Positions 22,847 through 36,841 of a stretch of DNA of 64,000 bases are shown piece by piece (within the stretch, counting starts at the first letter, position 1; each line of letters opens with the position of its first letter). This DNA is from Notholithocarpus densiflorus (taxonomy: Eukaryota; Streptophyta; Magnoliopsida; Fagales; Fagaceae). The stretch is from positions 1,102,877-1,166,876 of the forward strand of contig JARYZH020000092.1 in assembly GCA_030021035.2 (NCBI GenBank), in the 5' to 3' direction. Position numbers and translations under genes: made by a program. The notes beneath the pieces are model-generated. The model saw only the letters and a program-made list of their open reading frames with translations. It did not search any database and was not told the origin of the DNA.

Positions 22847-25574
22847 AGTTTACACTTTACAGTAGTATCAAAAATAGGAGGAGTTTTAGAAGAGAATTCT
22901 AGATGTGATTATGTATTTACATGTGAGCATTGGCCACACCGGAATATGTTGTTGTTGCATGAGGATTTTCTGGCAGAAATCAATGGTAGGGCAAAGAGTA
23001 CGCTAAAGTTCCAAAATTTTTGGATCAAAGATAAGATATATCTGACTCTGGTGGAAGCCTTGATATGAGGGTCACTGCCCCCATTAACACCTGAAGTTTC
23101 ATCTAATTTCCAAAAGTTTGAGAAGAACAAGGAATGCCCGTCTAGCCAAGTGGGAACATTAGCGAGAAAATCCCGGAAAGAAAGTTGTAATCCCCAAAAA
23201 AAAATATTGAAAAACAAGAAGGTGGTCAATTATATCTGATTCTCTCCCATTCAGTTGTGCATGTAAAGTTGGATTTCAAAAATCCCCTCTACCATATAAA
23301 AGTGACAAAGTTGATTACTGAATTGAGGAGAAAGAATAGGAGGGAATAATTTTCTTTTTAATTTTTTTATTAGTTTTGTTGTTAGTGTTGGTTTTGATTG
23401 TCCGTGGATCCGGCAATTATTTAAGATTGTCGTTTCTTTCTTGGTTTGTAATTTAGTTTAGGAATTTTATCGATCAAAAAGGGGTCATTAGTCATTTTGT
23501 TAATAGAAAGATGATGTATTTTGCATTAAGACAAAGACATATCTTCCTTTAAACTTTCACGCAAAGAAAGCAAAAAAAAAAAAAAAAAGGGGTAGGGTGA
23601 GGCTAAAGAAAAATTTTGAAAGCACATGGTCTTTCTGCTGAGTGGGTTTTGTACTTTTTGCTTAGAACCTCTTTTTTAAGGGCTTTTTGAGAGGGTTGAG
23701 TACTGAGAGAGAAGTAAAGTAATGAGATAAGAAAGCAGAAAGGCAGAGTCAAAAGCAGCATGCTTACTTTTGCCATAGGCGTTTGGTCATTGATGCGCCC
23801 ACAAGCCTAACCCCTACCCTACTAGAGGAGGACTCTTCGTCACTCTAAAACTGCTAACTAGGGTGGTGGCCCTTGTGGGCTGGACTGTTCAGCTATTTCC
23901 TACTTTTCTTTTCTTTTTTTTAGCTGTAAAATGATGGCACGTGATTGAACGAATTTTATCTCATTCATTCATAATGATCACAAGCCATCACACCTCTCAA
24001 AAGTTGCTGTGATCATCACTCCAAACTCACAAAAGTATGGTGCCAATTAGGGTCATCATGATGGCAAACATTGCATCTGTAAAGAGAGAAACACAGGGTT
24101 ATATGATGAATGCAAATCCTACTTGCTGGTTCCTTGGTATAATCGAATGGGATGGGCTATTTTTGTTCATTCTCTACTTTGTTCTTAAAAAGTGGCTAGG
24201 TGGGTGGGAAAAGCACAAAAATTTATTTCAAAATCGAAGAAGTAGTAGTACCATTTTTCAATGTTTTCCTTCTTCTCTCTATATGAAAAGGTCACTCAAG
24301 GCTAACTACATTATTGAAACTCGGCAAATTGAGAACAAACATAAACACTAAGCGACAATGCTTGGAGTTGGTAAAGAAGGTGAGTACGCACTGTTGAAGG
24401 TTTATTCATGGGACTCAAAAAGCAGTAATTGAGAGAGAGAGATTGAAAATATTTCATTCAAGTTTCAATTGTCGCATAATTAGCTAGATAGATTGTCATG
24501 ATAACTTCCTGATTGATTAATATCCTGTTTATGTCTTTTTCTCAAAAAAATATCCTGTTTATGTCACATTCTTTATATAAAATAGAAAGACTGCTTGTTA
24601 GCAGACAAATAAAAAGAAAAAGAATAAAATTAATTAAATACACTTCCTTACTTTGACCTTTCTTTTCTCCCGAAATTTCATGTAGATATAATTTTAGCAA
24701 TAGAGGCAATGAGAAATATTAGTATTTTTTTTTCTAAAATTAATTTGAGAAACTGGTTAGAAATATTGTGAGAATAGCAAGGTGTTTTTATAAGGGTTTG
24801 TAATTCTTATAGCAGCAATGTTGAGTTTTCAATTACACAATTAAGTTTATTTTTGTACATCCATTTGTATTTCTTTGATTCCTCGAAACCTTCCTTTGCC
24901 TTTTATTAATAATTTGAAAGTCTTGTATAAATAATAACTTAAATTAGAATGGTACTATAAAATGAGGAACGGAGAATGTGATACATTAGCAAACTCCAAA
25001 CCCATCAAAAACATTCAAAATACTTTGTACTGGCATGCTTGTTTTTTGAACCGTTGCCTAATTTCCAGGTATGAGCAGTAATTTTATAGCCATGGAATAG
25101 ATAAATCCTTGGCTTGATAATCATATTGAAAGGAAAAATGAATGTCAAACAAAGTTATTTACACAACCTTTACTCTCATTTGAGTTTGTGTGTTTAGGTG
25201 TTAGCCTTCAGATTAATTCCACTAATCTTTTTTTTTTTTTTTTCCTCTTTAGAATCAATTCCAATTAATAATCTAATCTAGTGGGGTATGCACTCTTGAG
25301 GTATATTGGCAATAAACAAAAATTATATTGCCCATTAAGAATGTTCCACTTTATACAACGCGTGATTTTTTTTTTTTTTCAACTTTGATTGCTTTTTTAA
25401 TAGAAAGGCATGAAACTACGATAAATAAAACACAGAACCGATCATATATATTGCGACACAGGATTTTGATTCCATTGGTTGGATCTAGTCAACTTTAGGG
25501 GTAAAATCATAACATAAGCTAGTCATATAAAACAAACCAAACTACTCTTGACCAACATGAGTTTGCTGCTTTCT

Positions 25575-25612
<38 letters not shown>

Positions 25613-26242
25613 TGAGGTTGCTATTTATTTATTTAATTTTTTGTTGAGGAAAACTTGAGTTGGCTACTTAAGGTGCTTGTTTTAAGCTGATTATTCAAAC
25701 TAAATGAACCAAGCTTAAGTTTAAGTTTATTTTATTAATTACTTAAGAAAACTTCAACAAGTCAAATTCAGTTTAATATGTACGTGAATAATAAAGATAG
25801 TAAAGTATAAATGAAATTATTATTGAATTTTAGCCTAAAGTTTGGCTCCTGATAAACTACTTTATTGCATGGTTGACATGGGCAAAAGACTTCTGCTAAA
25901 AAGACAATTAGACCTATAAAAAAAAAAAAAAGACAATTAGAAGAATACCAATGTTGTTCTCAAAAATTAAAAAAAATAAAAAAAGAATACCAATGTGGTG
26001 CTAGCTATAAATCCTCCGATGCCAAAGTCAAAGAATATTTATTTTGGACAAAAAGAAAAGCTAGGCTATATTTTGGTCATCATAATGCATACCTTGATCC
26101 CACCCTTTGCCTTTAGATGGATTATCATTTTTGAGTTTTTTTGTTGTAGTAAATGTGGAATAACGACTATAACTATTAATGTGATTCTAAGAACTAATTA
26201 CTATTTTTAAATTTATCAATTTTTACTTCTAGGCAAGTAGAG
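22847..26242. other. PIN 3' flank and gene-free stretch
   Basis: Bases 22847 to roughly 23300 probably hold the 3' untranslated region, but no single poly(A) signal stands out. The rest is AT-rich without a recognised gene. An open frame at 24037–24351 has no known domain. A 35-base poly-A run lies at 25576–25610. Confidence 0.55.
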
Positions 26243-26688
26243 GGGGAAATTATACTCTACCACTTTAAACTATACTTCATATTACACTACACTATAAACT
26301 TTTTGAGTGCACTTTTTTCATCATAAACTTTTCGAATGCACTTTTTGCACTCTAAACTATGACTCTTGTTACACTTTGCATTCCGACATTAAATTTGCTG
26401 TTAACTTGGATGAAAAAATATGACACCACGTGAAAAGACCTAATTGCCCCTCTTTTCAATGCTTTAAAAACAAAAGACAAATTCTACTTTACCACCCTAA
26501 ACTATATTCCTTATTACACTTTGCACCATAAACTTTGAATTTTCATCCAAGTTAATAGCAAACTTAACGGCAAGGTGTAAAGTGTAATAGGGGATCATAG
26601 TTTAAAGTGTAAAACGTGCATTCGAAAATATTATGGTGCAAAGTGTAACATGAAGTATAATTTAGAGTGGTAAAGTGTAATTTCTCCT
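26243..26688 (+). mobile_element. Foldback element of about 446 bp
   Basis: Long imperfect inverted arms: GGAAATTATACTCTACCACT on the left pairs with the complement of GTGGTAAAGTGTAATTTCTCC on the right, and similarity continues inward for well over 100 bp. Flanks AGTAGAG (26236–26242) and AGTAGAA (26689–26695) look like a target-site duplication of 6–8 bp. No coding capacity. Confidence 0.7.
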
Positions 26689-26803
26689 AGTAGAATTGAG
26701 GTTTTATTCATTCCTTTTGGTTTTTTTTTTTAGTTAAGCTGACTCAATTTGGTGAATTCATGGCCAAAATGAGTAGATAACGTGATGATAAGATTTGATT
26801 GAG

Positions 26804-28340
26804 CTAAGTGGATGATATAGAATGAGTTTTGAGTATATCCATATCAACTGTCAATATACCCAAATAGGTCAGGAACATAAATTTTTTTAGTAAAAGCATG
26901 ATAAAATTAATTGATCATTTAATAGATTTTGTTCAACCTTGATATTTGTGAACCAAACTTTGATATAATAAAACCAGTCCAATCTTGAACAAGTTAATAC
27001 CTGACTTAACTCAACTCAACTTCCTAGTTTTGAGTATGAAAACTATATTCATTACCCCCCCCCCCCCAATTTAAGTTCAAATTCAACTACCTTGGATGAC
27101 TATTAACTATTAAGCCCCTAATTGACTTGTGGCGTGCATTTGGGAATTGCAGTAGTTTGCGTTTGCGTTTTTGTTTTTTTTTGGCTGATCCCATGGCACA
27201 GTTCATGGACTAGCCAACACCAAAAACGCGTGAACTGTGCGTTTTGACTTTTAAAAAATATTTTGTTACAATGTTTTCAGTTTTCAGCAAATAAGCGGTA
27301 TCTAAACACACCCACCCTAAGTGAATGATATAGAATGAGTTTTGAGTATATCCATATCAACGGTCAATATACCCAAACAGGCCAGGAACATAAATTTTTT
27401 TAGTAAAAGCATAATAAAATTAATTGATCATTTCATAGATTTTGTTCAACCTTGATATTTGTGAACCAAACTTTGATATAATAAAACCAGTCCAAACTTG
27501 AACAAGTTAACACCTGACTTAACTCAACTCAACTTCTTAGTTAAATGTTTTGAGTAGGAAAACTATATTCATTACCCCCCCCCCCCCCCCATTTAAGTTC
27601 ATATTCAACAACCTTGGATGACTATTAACTATTAAGCCCCTAATTGACTTGTGGCGTGCGTTTGGGAATTGCAGTAGTCTGCGTTTGCGTTTTTTTTGGC
27701 TGGTCCCATGGCACAGTTCATGGACCAGCCAACACCAAAAACTCGTGAACAATGTGTTTTGGCTTTTAAAAAATATTTTGTTACAGTGTTTTCAGCAATA
27801 AGTTTTCAGATTCAGCAAATAAGCGGTATCCAAACACACCCACCCTAAGTGGATGATATAGAATGAGTTTTGAGTATATCCATATCAACTGTCAATATAC
27901 CCAAACAGGTCAGGAACATAAATTTTTTTAGCAAAAGCATAATAAAATTAATTGATCATTTAATAGATTTTGTTCAACCTTGATATTTGTGAACCAAACT
28001 TTGATATAATAAAACCAGTCCAAACTTGAACAAGTTAATACTTGACTTAACTCAACTCAACTTCTTAGGTTTTTTTATACAAGATAAAATTTATACTCTA
28101 GCCTAATTTAAGTATATATGTGTGTGAAGTTTCCTTATGGAGATTTGAACTCCGGCCTTTACTTCCCACACTCCACAAGCATTTATACTTGTGAAGTGAC
28201 CACCGCACCCCTGCGCGGTGGTTCCTAGTCAAATGTTTTGAGTATGAAAACTATATTCATTACCCCCAATTTAAGTTCAAATTCAACAACCTTGGATGAC
28301 TATTAACTATTAATCCCCTAATTGACTTGTGGCGTGCTTG
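26804..28340 (+). repeat. Three-copy tandem array, unit about 513–528 bp
   Basis: TAAGTGGATGATATAGAATG (with one change in copy 2) begins units at about 26805, 27318 and 27846. Units share the AATATACCCAAA, TTAATTGATCATTT and GATGACTATTAACTATTAAG blocks. Copies 1 and 2 contain long C homopolymers (about 14 and 18 C) where copy 3 has five. Copies 1 and 2 carry an extra ~180 bp segment from GTGCATTTGGGAATTGC to AAACACACCC that copy 3 lacks, while copy 3 has a SINE-like insertion absent from the other two. Confidence 0.85.
28069..28223 (-). mobile_element. SINE inserted in copy 3 of the tandem array
   Basis: Comparison with copy 2 gives the empty site (CTTCTTAG|TTAAATG). The ~155 bp insert, read on the minus strand, starts with a GC-rich GGTGCGGTGGTCACTTCAC head, has a B-box-like GGAGTTCAAATCTCC and ends in an AT-rich tail. 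Flanking CTTAG and CCTAG suggest a short, mutated target-site duplication. Confidence 0.65.
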
Positions 28341-29965
28341 AAATGACTATTTAGGCCCTAATTGACCCATTTCATGCAGCCAAGAATAGCATCTCATCAA
28401 TCACATACCCCATTTTAGTGGGCTAATTGTCAACCCCAAGATTTCGATTCATTAGTAAGATGTAGCATTGGAGGGGAACACACGCAGTGCAAAATGCAAA
28501 CTACCCTCGAAAACGTAGCCTCTTTTCAAGTCATAGTAATATTTTTTTTTCCACAAAATTCAAGGGGCTATATATTACTATATTAGGGACAAATGCATTG
28601 CAAATGGGCAGTGAATATATACTTGGGAAAGAGTAGGACGGCCATTAAATCAGGTAAGACCAACATGCTCAAGTAGAAAACGATGGGTCTTTGTGAATTA
28701 CGACACCAAGTCATCGTGGAGGGTACGATCTCACATGGTTTTGTAGGGAGAAACCAACAAAAGGGTTTTCATACCCCACGTGCGCTGAATGATCATTACA
28801 TTTTCCTATGTAAGTGAAGTCATTCACCAGGAAAATTGAAGCCATCAACACTAATTAGGGACCTGTTCATGTCTTAATTAGTTGAAAATTTTGCACAATT
28901 CCACTATTATTTCGCTGATTCACGGAATCTTCTAATTCAGTCACATATTTAGATTAATCTTGTCTTCAAAATAACATCGAAGTCAACACATTTGTACTGT
29001 AGTTGATTTCATTGGTTTTTTTGTTTTTTGTTTTTAATTTAAAAAAAAAAAAAAAAAAAGAGAAAAAATTGACTTCAGAGTATTTAAAATTGGCTCATCT
29101 GCATCTGTTTTTATCTTCGTATTTTGTGACCAAATGAAAATACAAAATGTCAACCAAAAATATTTACTATATGTGATTGACCTTATTATGCTAAAGTTAT
29201 TATATAATCTGTGTCACTGATCACAAACACATTAATTTATTGATAATTTTAGCCTCACCCAAACCCCACCCTCTTTTTTCATCAGGGGCCAGGGGCTGTC
29301 CAAGAATGGGCCTAAAGGCCCAAGTTTTCTACTACACCGGGATTATCTGCTCTTATTAGATAATGTGATAATGTGAAACATAAGATTTTGGCCCATTAGG
29401 TGGATCCAAATGGATGGCCAACATACCTTTATTGAAACTGTAAATAGTATGCTTGGCAACTTCAGCTAGTCCTCCCAGAAAACAACTCTTAAAACTCTCA
29501 GACCACGCCATACACCCATTTTCATATCGAAACACTTTCAATCTTTATCATTCACTATTACTTTCTCTCATACTATATTTAGTGTTTTGGTCATTTCCCG
29601 TTAAGCCTCATAATACAATTACAGTTCACTTAATCGAGAAATTATACAGTCCTCATGATGGACCACGTTATTTGTTCACCATTCCAGTAAAAAACTCCTA
29701 CCTATTTAAAATTGCTGAGTTAGTATTTAGTTTTTATTTAAAACTTCACAATTTTAAACAAGTGGGAGTCTTTTACTAGAATGGTGGACCACATCACTTA
29801 TCTACCATGAGGACCTTATAATTTATCCACTTTATCTTAAACAGCAATAACAAATAAAGCCGTAGTTTCAAAATTTTGGAGTTAAATATAAATTCTCGAT
29901 AGATTAATTAGACTCGGTCATATATTCTTTTCATCCTAGTTTAAAAAGCAAAAAAAAATTAATAA

Positions 29966-29981
29966 TGAGAGAGAGAGAGAG

Positions 29982-30012
<31 letters not shown>
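29966..30012. repeat. (GA)n microsatellite
   Basis: About 23 GA units with a single GC interruption. Confidence 0.95.
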
Positions 30013-30017
<5 letters not shown>

Positions 30018-32238
30018 AACATTAAGGAGGCTTACTAATTATATGGCCACAAAAATTAATGTCATCGATCTCAGAATCATATAATTTCCACTAACAAACA
30101 GGCATGCTCGAACAAACAAGGTCAAGTCAGCTTTTTAGGCTATGAGCAACTTCATCCATGTTTCGTACGTGTACTCATAAAAACAACTAGCTTAATTTCT
30201 TGATATCATTCTGGCCACGAATAGAATTACATGATGGAATTCGTATTGTAATTTTCTTTGGGGGTAGGGCATGTTAATTATTACGCCAAAACAACTAAGA
30301 AAATTCATTCTCATTTTTCATGCATGCATTGATGTGTCCAACTCTCTGTTCATTCAAATTCGCAACATTCATGATAATAATCGAGCTAGATAAGCTCTTG
30401 ATTTGCCTGTTTTGGACTGATTTTGTTTGTTATGGTGCCCCCTAGACACCATGTTCCCTCTTGCTAGCTCACGATTGTACTTTTATTATCTTATGCATCT
30501 TTAAAGGACAATATAACTAGTGTTTACAAATAATGAGTTATTGATGTGCAATATATGTAGTCATATCTCTCTTTTCAAATAGTTTTTCATGTAAAAAGAG
30601 TTCCAAAAAAGGAGAAAGTTTGAAATGTTTCTCCATAATACACTATAATACAAATGGGAATAGGATCTTAATTAAGTCTATTTCATAGTTAAGATTTTAT
30701 TTTTTGAATCTAATAATGTATATAGAAACCATTACTTCATTCAAACTTTTGAATGACATGATACATCTATAATTAGATTTTACTTCATGAATTTGTTTTG
30801 AATGAATAAAAGAAAAATCAAGTTCAGCCAGGGACTTTCAAGTTTCAATGGCGATCATATATCAAAAATTTATTATTAGTGTAGACCACAATCCACATCA
30901 AAGCTAGAGAAGTGAACTTGACCAATTGATAAAGATCATGGACCACGAAGCTTAATTACATTCAGTAGTTATTATATCTATATACTACAACAGATGTGTG
31001 CATGGTTTCACATAGACTAGAGGGCACTGTCTAATCATAATTTTCAAGGACACATGGCAGAAACATTGGATGATACTCATGTGGATGCCCATACCCTTGT
31101 CATGTGGTGCTAGGGTTTCAAACAGTGATTGAAGCCAAACAAAGGTTTGTATTATTATTGCAGGTGGGAGAGAAGAAGATTGGAGAAGATAGGATCCAAC
31201 TAAGGTAGGGACTTCTTCGAAAATTAAAGTTTAAAGTTTGATAGAGGCTGTGGACTTTGGAGTCATTCACTCACAATTTTTCTTTGAGTACAAAGGAATG
31301 GGACCCTATGTGAATGACAATAACTGGTTTAATATATGGATACAATTTTCCACTCTATATGCTGCAAAGGTATTCAATGGATGATAATTTGGAAAGCTGC
31401 AAAACAGTCCCCACAATGCTGAGAGCTTTAAAACCGTGATCCCCCTCCCCCACCTGTTTTTAGCCAAGAAAAAAAGTTTGACACTAAAAAAATCGCAACC
31501 AATATATCTTCTAGTAAATGATAGATCATTTGTTTCTTTTAATAACATATGGGGGAGAAGATGCGTCTATCAAACTTTTATGTCAACAACCCAAATCCAG
31601 TGGCCAATAAGCCCTAGGTTAGATCAACTTAGTTGTCACCTACTTATCTTCCCAGTCAAAAAGGTCCTGCAGGGTTCATCCCCCACCAATTTAATGTAGT
31701 TAAAATGAAGGATAAGAAGGAAGAGAGAGAGAGTATTGCAAATATCTTTTTGTGCCTTCCATCACATAGTTCAAAGAAAATCTTTTCCCTCAAAGAAAAG
31801 GTGTAGTCATCTAGTAGAGTAATATGAGATTTTATGTGTACGTAGGAGTTCTGAGTTGTGGAGTACTGTAACAAGACACGACTATTTATGAGTGTGAATT
31901 TTTTTGCTGAAATTTATGAGTGTGAAATTGACAATAAAGAAAGAATCCATATATATGTATAAATATATATATATATATAATCAGCATTAGGCTAATAATT
32001 AAAGTAAGATATTTTTTGATGTCATAACCCTGAATCTTAACTAATCATGACCCTCAACTATCAGCACCTTTGCATGTGAACTAAAATAAACTTATATTAT
32101 CATCATTTTTTTTTTTTTGGTTATTAGGTCTCATAAGTTTGAACGGTTCATATTAAAAGTCAACTCATCAGCACCTTCTGATAATTTTAATGTAAATATT
32201 CAGAGTTTAAATTTACCGTCCTAGTATAACTATGGAAC

Positions 32239-32257
32239 TTGTGTGTGTGTATATATA

Positions 32258-32294
<37 letters not shown>
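32239..32294. repeat. Compound (TG)n/(TA)n microsatellite
   Basis: Alternating GTGTGTGT and TATATATA blocks, ending in a 22–24 base TA run. Confidence 0.9.
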
Positions 32295-34970
32295 TTCTCA
32301 TCAACATGTAAATGGATGTGAACACAAAGAAATGAATAAGCAAAAAAATCAACCCAAAAAATATATATTAACTTCACCCAAATATAATAAATAATGACCA
32401 AGAGCCTTACAATTTAACAGGAATTTTTTGATGTATCTAATAAAGACATTCATAATTCAAATCATCCATCTTCAATTGTTAATGTATAAATAAATAATAA
32501 TAATAATAAATAATGGAACATATGGTGGGCAAAAAAATGATGATTAGGCCAATCGAAACTTGAAAGAGCATATGGTACGGTCCTCGTACGCGTGGCTCCA
32601 TTACCCAGCATACATGGGGGACCTTGCATCTAAATTAACGGTAGCTCCAAGTCATTCAAATCAAATTTCAAAAAACCAAAAACCAAAAAAAAAAGAAAAA
32701 AGAAAAAGGAAAAAAAAAAGACACTTTCAATATTATTGGCGTTCGTTAACTATTGTGATTTTATGATTAGACTACATGACTAAACCAGAATCAAATGGTA
32801 GTGTGGTAGTGGCTGGTGTCGTAATCGTAACAAGGTAAGACTTACGTTTAATATTTATTAGACGAAACAGAAGATTGACACGAAACTATTTTAAAACATT
32901 TGGCTCTAGTGTATTAGACGAAATACAAGATTGACGCAAACTCAATTTAGAACACTTATCGTACACAAGATGTGAGCTAAGAGGCTTGGACTTTGATTGA
33001 ATATATAAAACTTGATCGTGTTTCAAATGAAATTTTATTATGACAATTTATTCAGGTGAAAAAAATTTCAGAAACATAAATATCAAACTTGATCGTGTTT
33101 CAGATAAGATAATTTTGATGAGGATATTAAATTTAGTGCAAATGGGGGGATTGGACCAAAAATCATTTGAGCTGTGGTTCAGATGGGAATAAATACAAGC
33201 ATACAAAAACTAATCAAGGCACTGATGCTGAGAGAGAGAGGGGTCATGGTCTGTGTAGGCTAAACCACGGACATGAGCTTGGGGTGTGGACCAAAGCAAG
33301 GAGGGACCATTGATTGAATTAAGTGGGTTGAGAGCGAGAGAGAGAGAGAGAGAGTACAAAAGAAGTTCCTAAACCATGACAACACGTACACACACTTAGT
33401 TTTATCAAACCTTTTAAGTTGGATTACACATCTTGTCAAAGACCCATGTCCCCCTTTGATTGAACCTCTGTTTTGCCCCTTTTGTGTTCATCATTGAGAT
33501 TTTTAATTTCTTAAACAATTCTACTATACATTAAAAAAATTTGACAACATTATTTACTTCATGTGAGTTAGTAAGTCTGTACTGATTCTTATCTAATCTC
33601 ACTACTGTCGTTATTTTTTTACTTATCAATAATAATTTACTACATTAGCAAGTGTTAAATTTGTTACTAAATTTTTGTTGTTGTTTTTACTTTTTATAGA
33701 CTTTCTCTATATATGCTAATAAAATGGAACTAGCTGAGACAATGCTGACCGTTAAAAATGTGGGACTTGTGTGGGCTTCAACTTATTATTGGCATTGCAT
33801 TACTTGCAGCTGGACCTAGAAGAAGAAGAAGAAGCTTTGAATGGGTTGGCCATTAACATGCTTTTTTGACCTCTAGGCTGGATCATGTGTAGCTCATAAT
33901 GCCTTTGCCTTTCTAAAAGTAGTCCAATACACACAATCACTATACTAACTTTTTTTTCCTTGTTTGGTTTTATTTAATTCATTTGATCATATAAAACTTT
34001 TTAGAGTCTTATTTTTGTTAGGTATAACTTACTTTATGTTCAAATTATTCTTTGAAAAATATAAACCAATAAAAATAAGTAATATAAACTCTAACACCAA
34101 ACGTAATGTTATGTCAAAGACGTCAAGTGTTAATGATTTGCCTTTTTTTTTTTTTTTTTTTTCAATAAAATGTTTACAAATTGATTTTAACTGAATTTTG
34201 AATATGATTGATGTCACATTAACAATATAATAAATAAATTTCTAAATTATTATTTTTTTTCTGTTTAAAAATTTACAATTTAATTGCTCATTTTATAAAA
34301 TGCACAGTATCATCACTCTATTCTTCCCATAATTTTTTAAGTTTAGAGAATTCTATATCTTATTTATATATATATATATATAAATATTTTTTTTTCTAGT
34401 AAGTTGTCAAAATTGTGACACCCTTAAGCTTGTTTTCTTTGGTGGGTCCTTACTCCTTGGTGGGCTGGATCAGATTCATCAGAATCAACTTGGAAAGAAC
34501 CGAAGGTGAAAAACAAATTAAATTACATTGGCAAGGACAGAACATGTTCTTAGCTTTTTGGGGGGAGGGTCCATAAAGCAGTTCAGCCCCTACCTCGATG
34601 CATGTATGTGTGTACTGAGAATCATGAAGATGTACACTGATAGACCTGTTCACATGGGTCACAATTCACAAATATGAAAATATGAATCACCCATTGGTCC
34701 CCCCATTGCATATTATGCAAAAAAAGTACACTTTTTTCTTTCGTTCTTTTTTGAAATGTTATAGGTAATAAAAACCATGATTCATCGACAACAGGACATT
34801 AGTGAAGTTTTCCCATTTGTAGCTTCACAATTCATAATTAAGAATAAATTTAAAGACACCCTTAATTGTATATTCAATTTCACAATTTGTTGACTTGTGC
34901 AATTACAGGTATTGAACATTTTTTGCTCATTACTGACTTGTACAACTCACCACTTTTCGTCGACTATTTA

Positions 34971-35226
34971 CAATTGCATAAATCAGTAAGTTGTGGGAAT
35001 GGTTGTGTCCGTAGTATTATTGAAGAAGTAAAATCCCCATTTGTCAACTAAATAAACCAGGGGCTAATAGTAACTGTGGGCCTCAAATTTTTAATTGCAA
35101 TTGCAAAAATCAGTACGTTGTGAAAATGATTGTGATGGTAGCATTGTTGAAGAAGTAAAATCCGCATTTGTCAACTAAATAAACAGGAATAGTGAAGAAA
35201 CTCACGTGACTGTGGGCCTCAGATTC
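34971..35226 (+). repeat. Two-copy tandem duplication, unit about 125–130 bp
   Basis: Both copies contain CAATTGCA(T/A)AAATCAGTA, ATTGAAGAAGTAAAATCC, CATTTGTCAACTAAATAAAC and ACTGTGGGCCTCA in the same order. Moderate divergence. Non-coding. Confidence 0.8.
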
Positions 35227-36841
35227 TTATTAAGCATTTGTAGGGTTTCTACCTCAACTGAGTTTAATGCAGTAAGGGTGACATTTCAGGGCTTGATCAA
35301 TATGGGAGCCCATCTAGTCCTCTTAAAAACCCAAATACTAATGTCTACTATTTCATTTTGAGCTTATATTTAGTTCTCTTTTGAGCCTGTTATATTATGT
35401 GCATGTTGGGCTCCTGATTACTGAGTCTAGATCGATATTCTGCCTTATCAGGTTTAACAAAACATGATTCGCTTGGGACTTTGATAATGGGCTGGTTCTA
35501 AATAACCATTATTGGGCTCTCTCAATTTTAATATCTTTAGGCCTTGTTGGTCCATGTCTTGGACCTCCTTGGCTGTAACGTGAAAAAATATACTTTTTGT
35601 GGACAACCAGACTTGAGACTCCCCATTCCCATTTAAGAAAGAAAAAAAAAATATATATATATACACTTTGTTTGAAATTAGATCCAGATATTTAATATAA
35701 TCAATTGAAGTCCTAAGCTTAACCATTTCAATTTGAAGCTCATGCTATTTTCATTATTCTAAGTAGCAACAAAGACTCAAAAGGGTAGGTGGGGACTAAT
35801 GATAAAATAGTGTTTCACATAGCTAATCAATTGTTGTTTCTCAAAAAAAAAAAAAAAAATTGTTGTTTCTTGGCAACAACTTTCTCATTCTAAGTGAAGT
35901 TTTCTCTCTCTCAATAGAGCTTTCTTTATCAATTTATCTACACTCTTTGTTCAATGACTGTCAAATTGATTTATAAAACAAACCCTAGGTGAAATACAAT
36001 ATTTAATACATAGTCTGTTTTATTGCTATTCATAATGAAAGAAAGAAATAACGAATATTGACAGAGACTTTGAATTGAAACGATTACATAAATTTTGGAC
36101 TTCAATTTACAAAATTAAAATCTTAGAACCTACTAATTAAGTTAGCCAAACACAAATAGTTTTAGTGTTTTTTTTTTTTTTGGGTGGGAATCAAACAAAC
36201 AATTCCTGAGTCCCAAAGCAAAGAGCCTTGCTGAGGGGGTCATAACGTACCTGGCATTAGATACTCGCTAGAGGCGCAATAATAGCACTGGCCAGCTTCT
36301 TTATTCATCTGCAAAATCTTCTCAATTGTTTATTGCTTTCAATTGATGTGTTTAATTAATGTATTCAAATTGCAACGAGGTTGCTATTATGTTTTCTGAG
36401 TCTTTTGTTCTCTTCTTTTCTTTTTTGCCACGTGATCTATAAAATGGGGAATAAAACCTAATAAGTAATAAGTGTTTTCTAATTATAAAATGGGAAAGAA
36501 AACCTATCTTAAGTTTTTTTCTAAAATGGGAAAGAAAACCTATCTTTTAGCTGCTTAATGGTTAATATAAAAAGAAACAAAACTTCACAGTTCTGGTAGT
36601 TATTTCAGTTTTAAGGTCAAGATTGTATGAGAAAGCAGAAGCACATATATACATCCGCAAACCACTCCTCAAAACAGGTAAACCATCAATCCTGACTTTA
36701 CTTGACATATATATACATATATAATTATATATAAATTTATTTCTTAAGCCAAAACTAAGATTCTATCCGCTGCTTAAAAAAACAAAGATTATATCATACA
36801 AGAGAAGAAGAAGAAGAAGTATTTGATATTATTGGAAGAGA

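Larger units (their letters stand above)
28341..36841. other. Long gene-free stretch before the NIP gene
   Basis: 8.5 kb of AT-rich DNA. Microsatellites lie at 29966–30012 (GA), 32239–32294 (TG/TA) and about 33331–33353 (GA), with a short tandem duplication at 34971–35226. No exon with a recognisable domain was found on either strand. Open frames of 60–110 codons (for example 29453–29779 and 31436–31699) look random and AT-driven. Confidence 0.6.

Noticed and set aside
22909..23229. 106-codon minus-strand open frame in the PIN 3' flank
   Set aside because: No family resemblance, and it overlaps the expected 3' untranslated region of the PIN transcript.
24037..24351. 104-codon open frame downstream of PIN
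   Set aside because: No recognisable motif; its hydrophobic stretch is what AT-rich sequence gives by chance.
29453..29779. 108-codon open frame
   Set aside because: AT-driven composition, no homologous block recognised and no exon signals around it.
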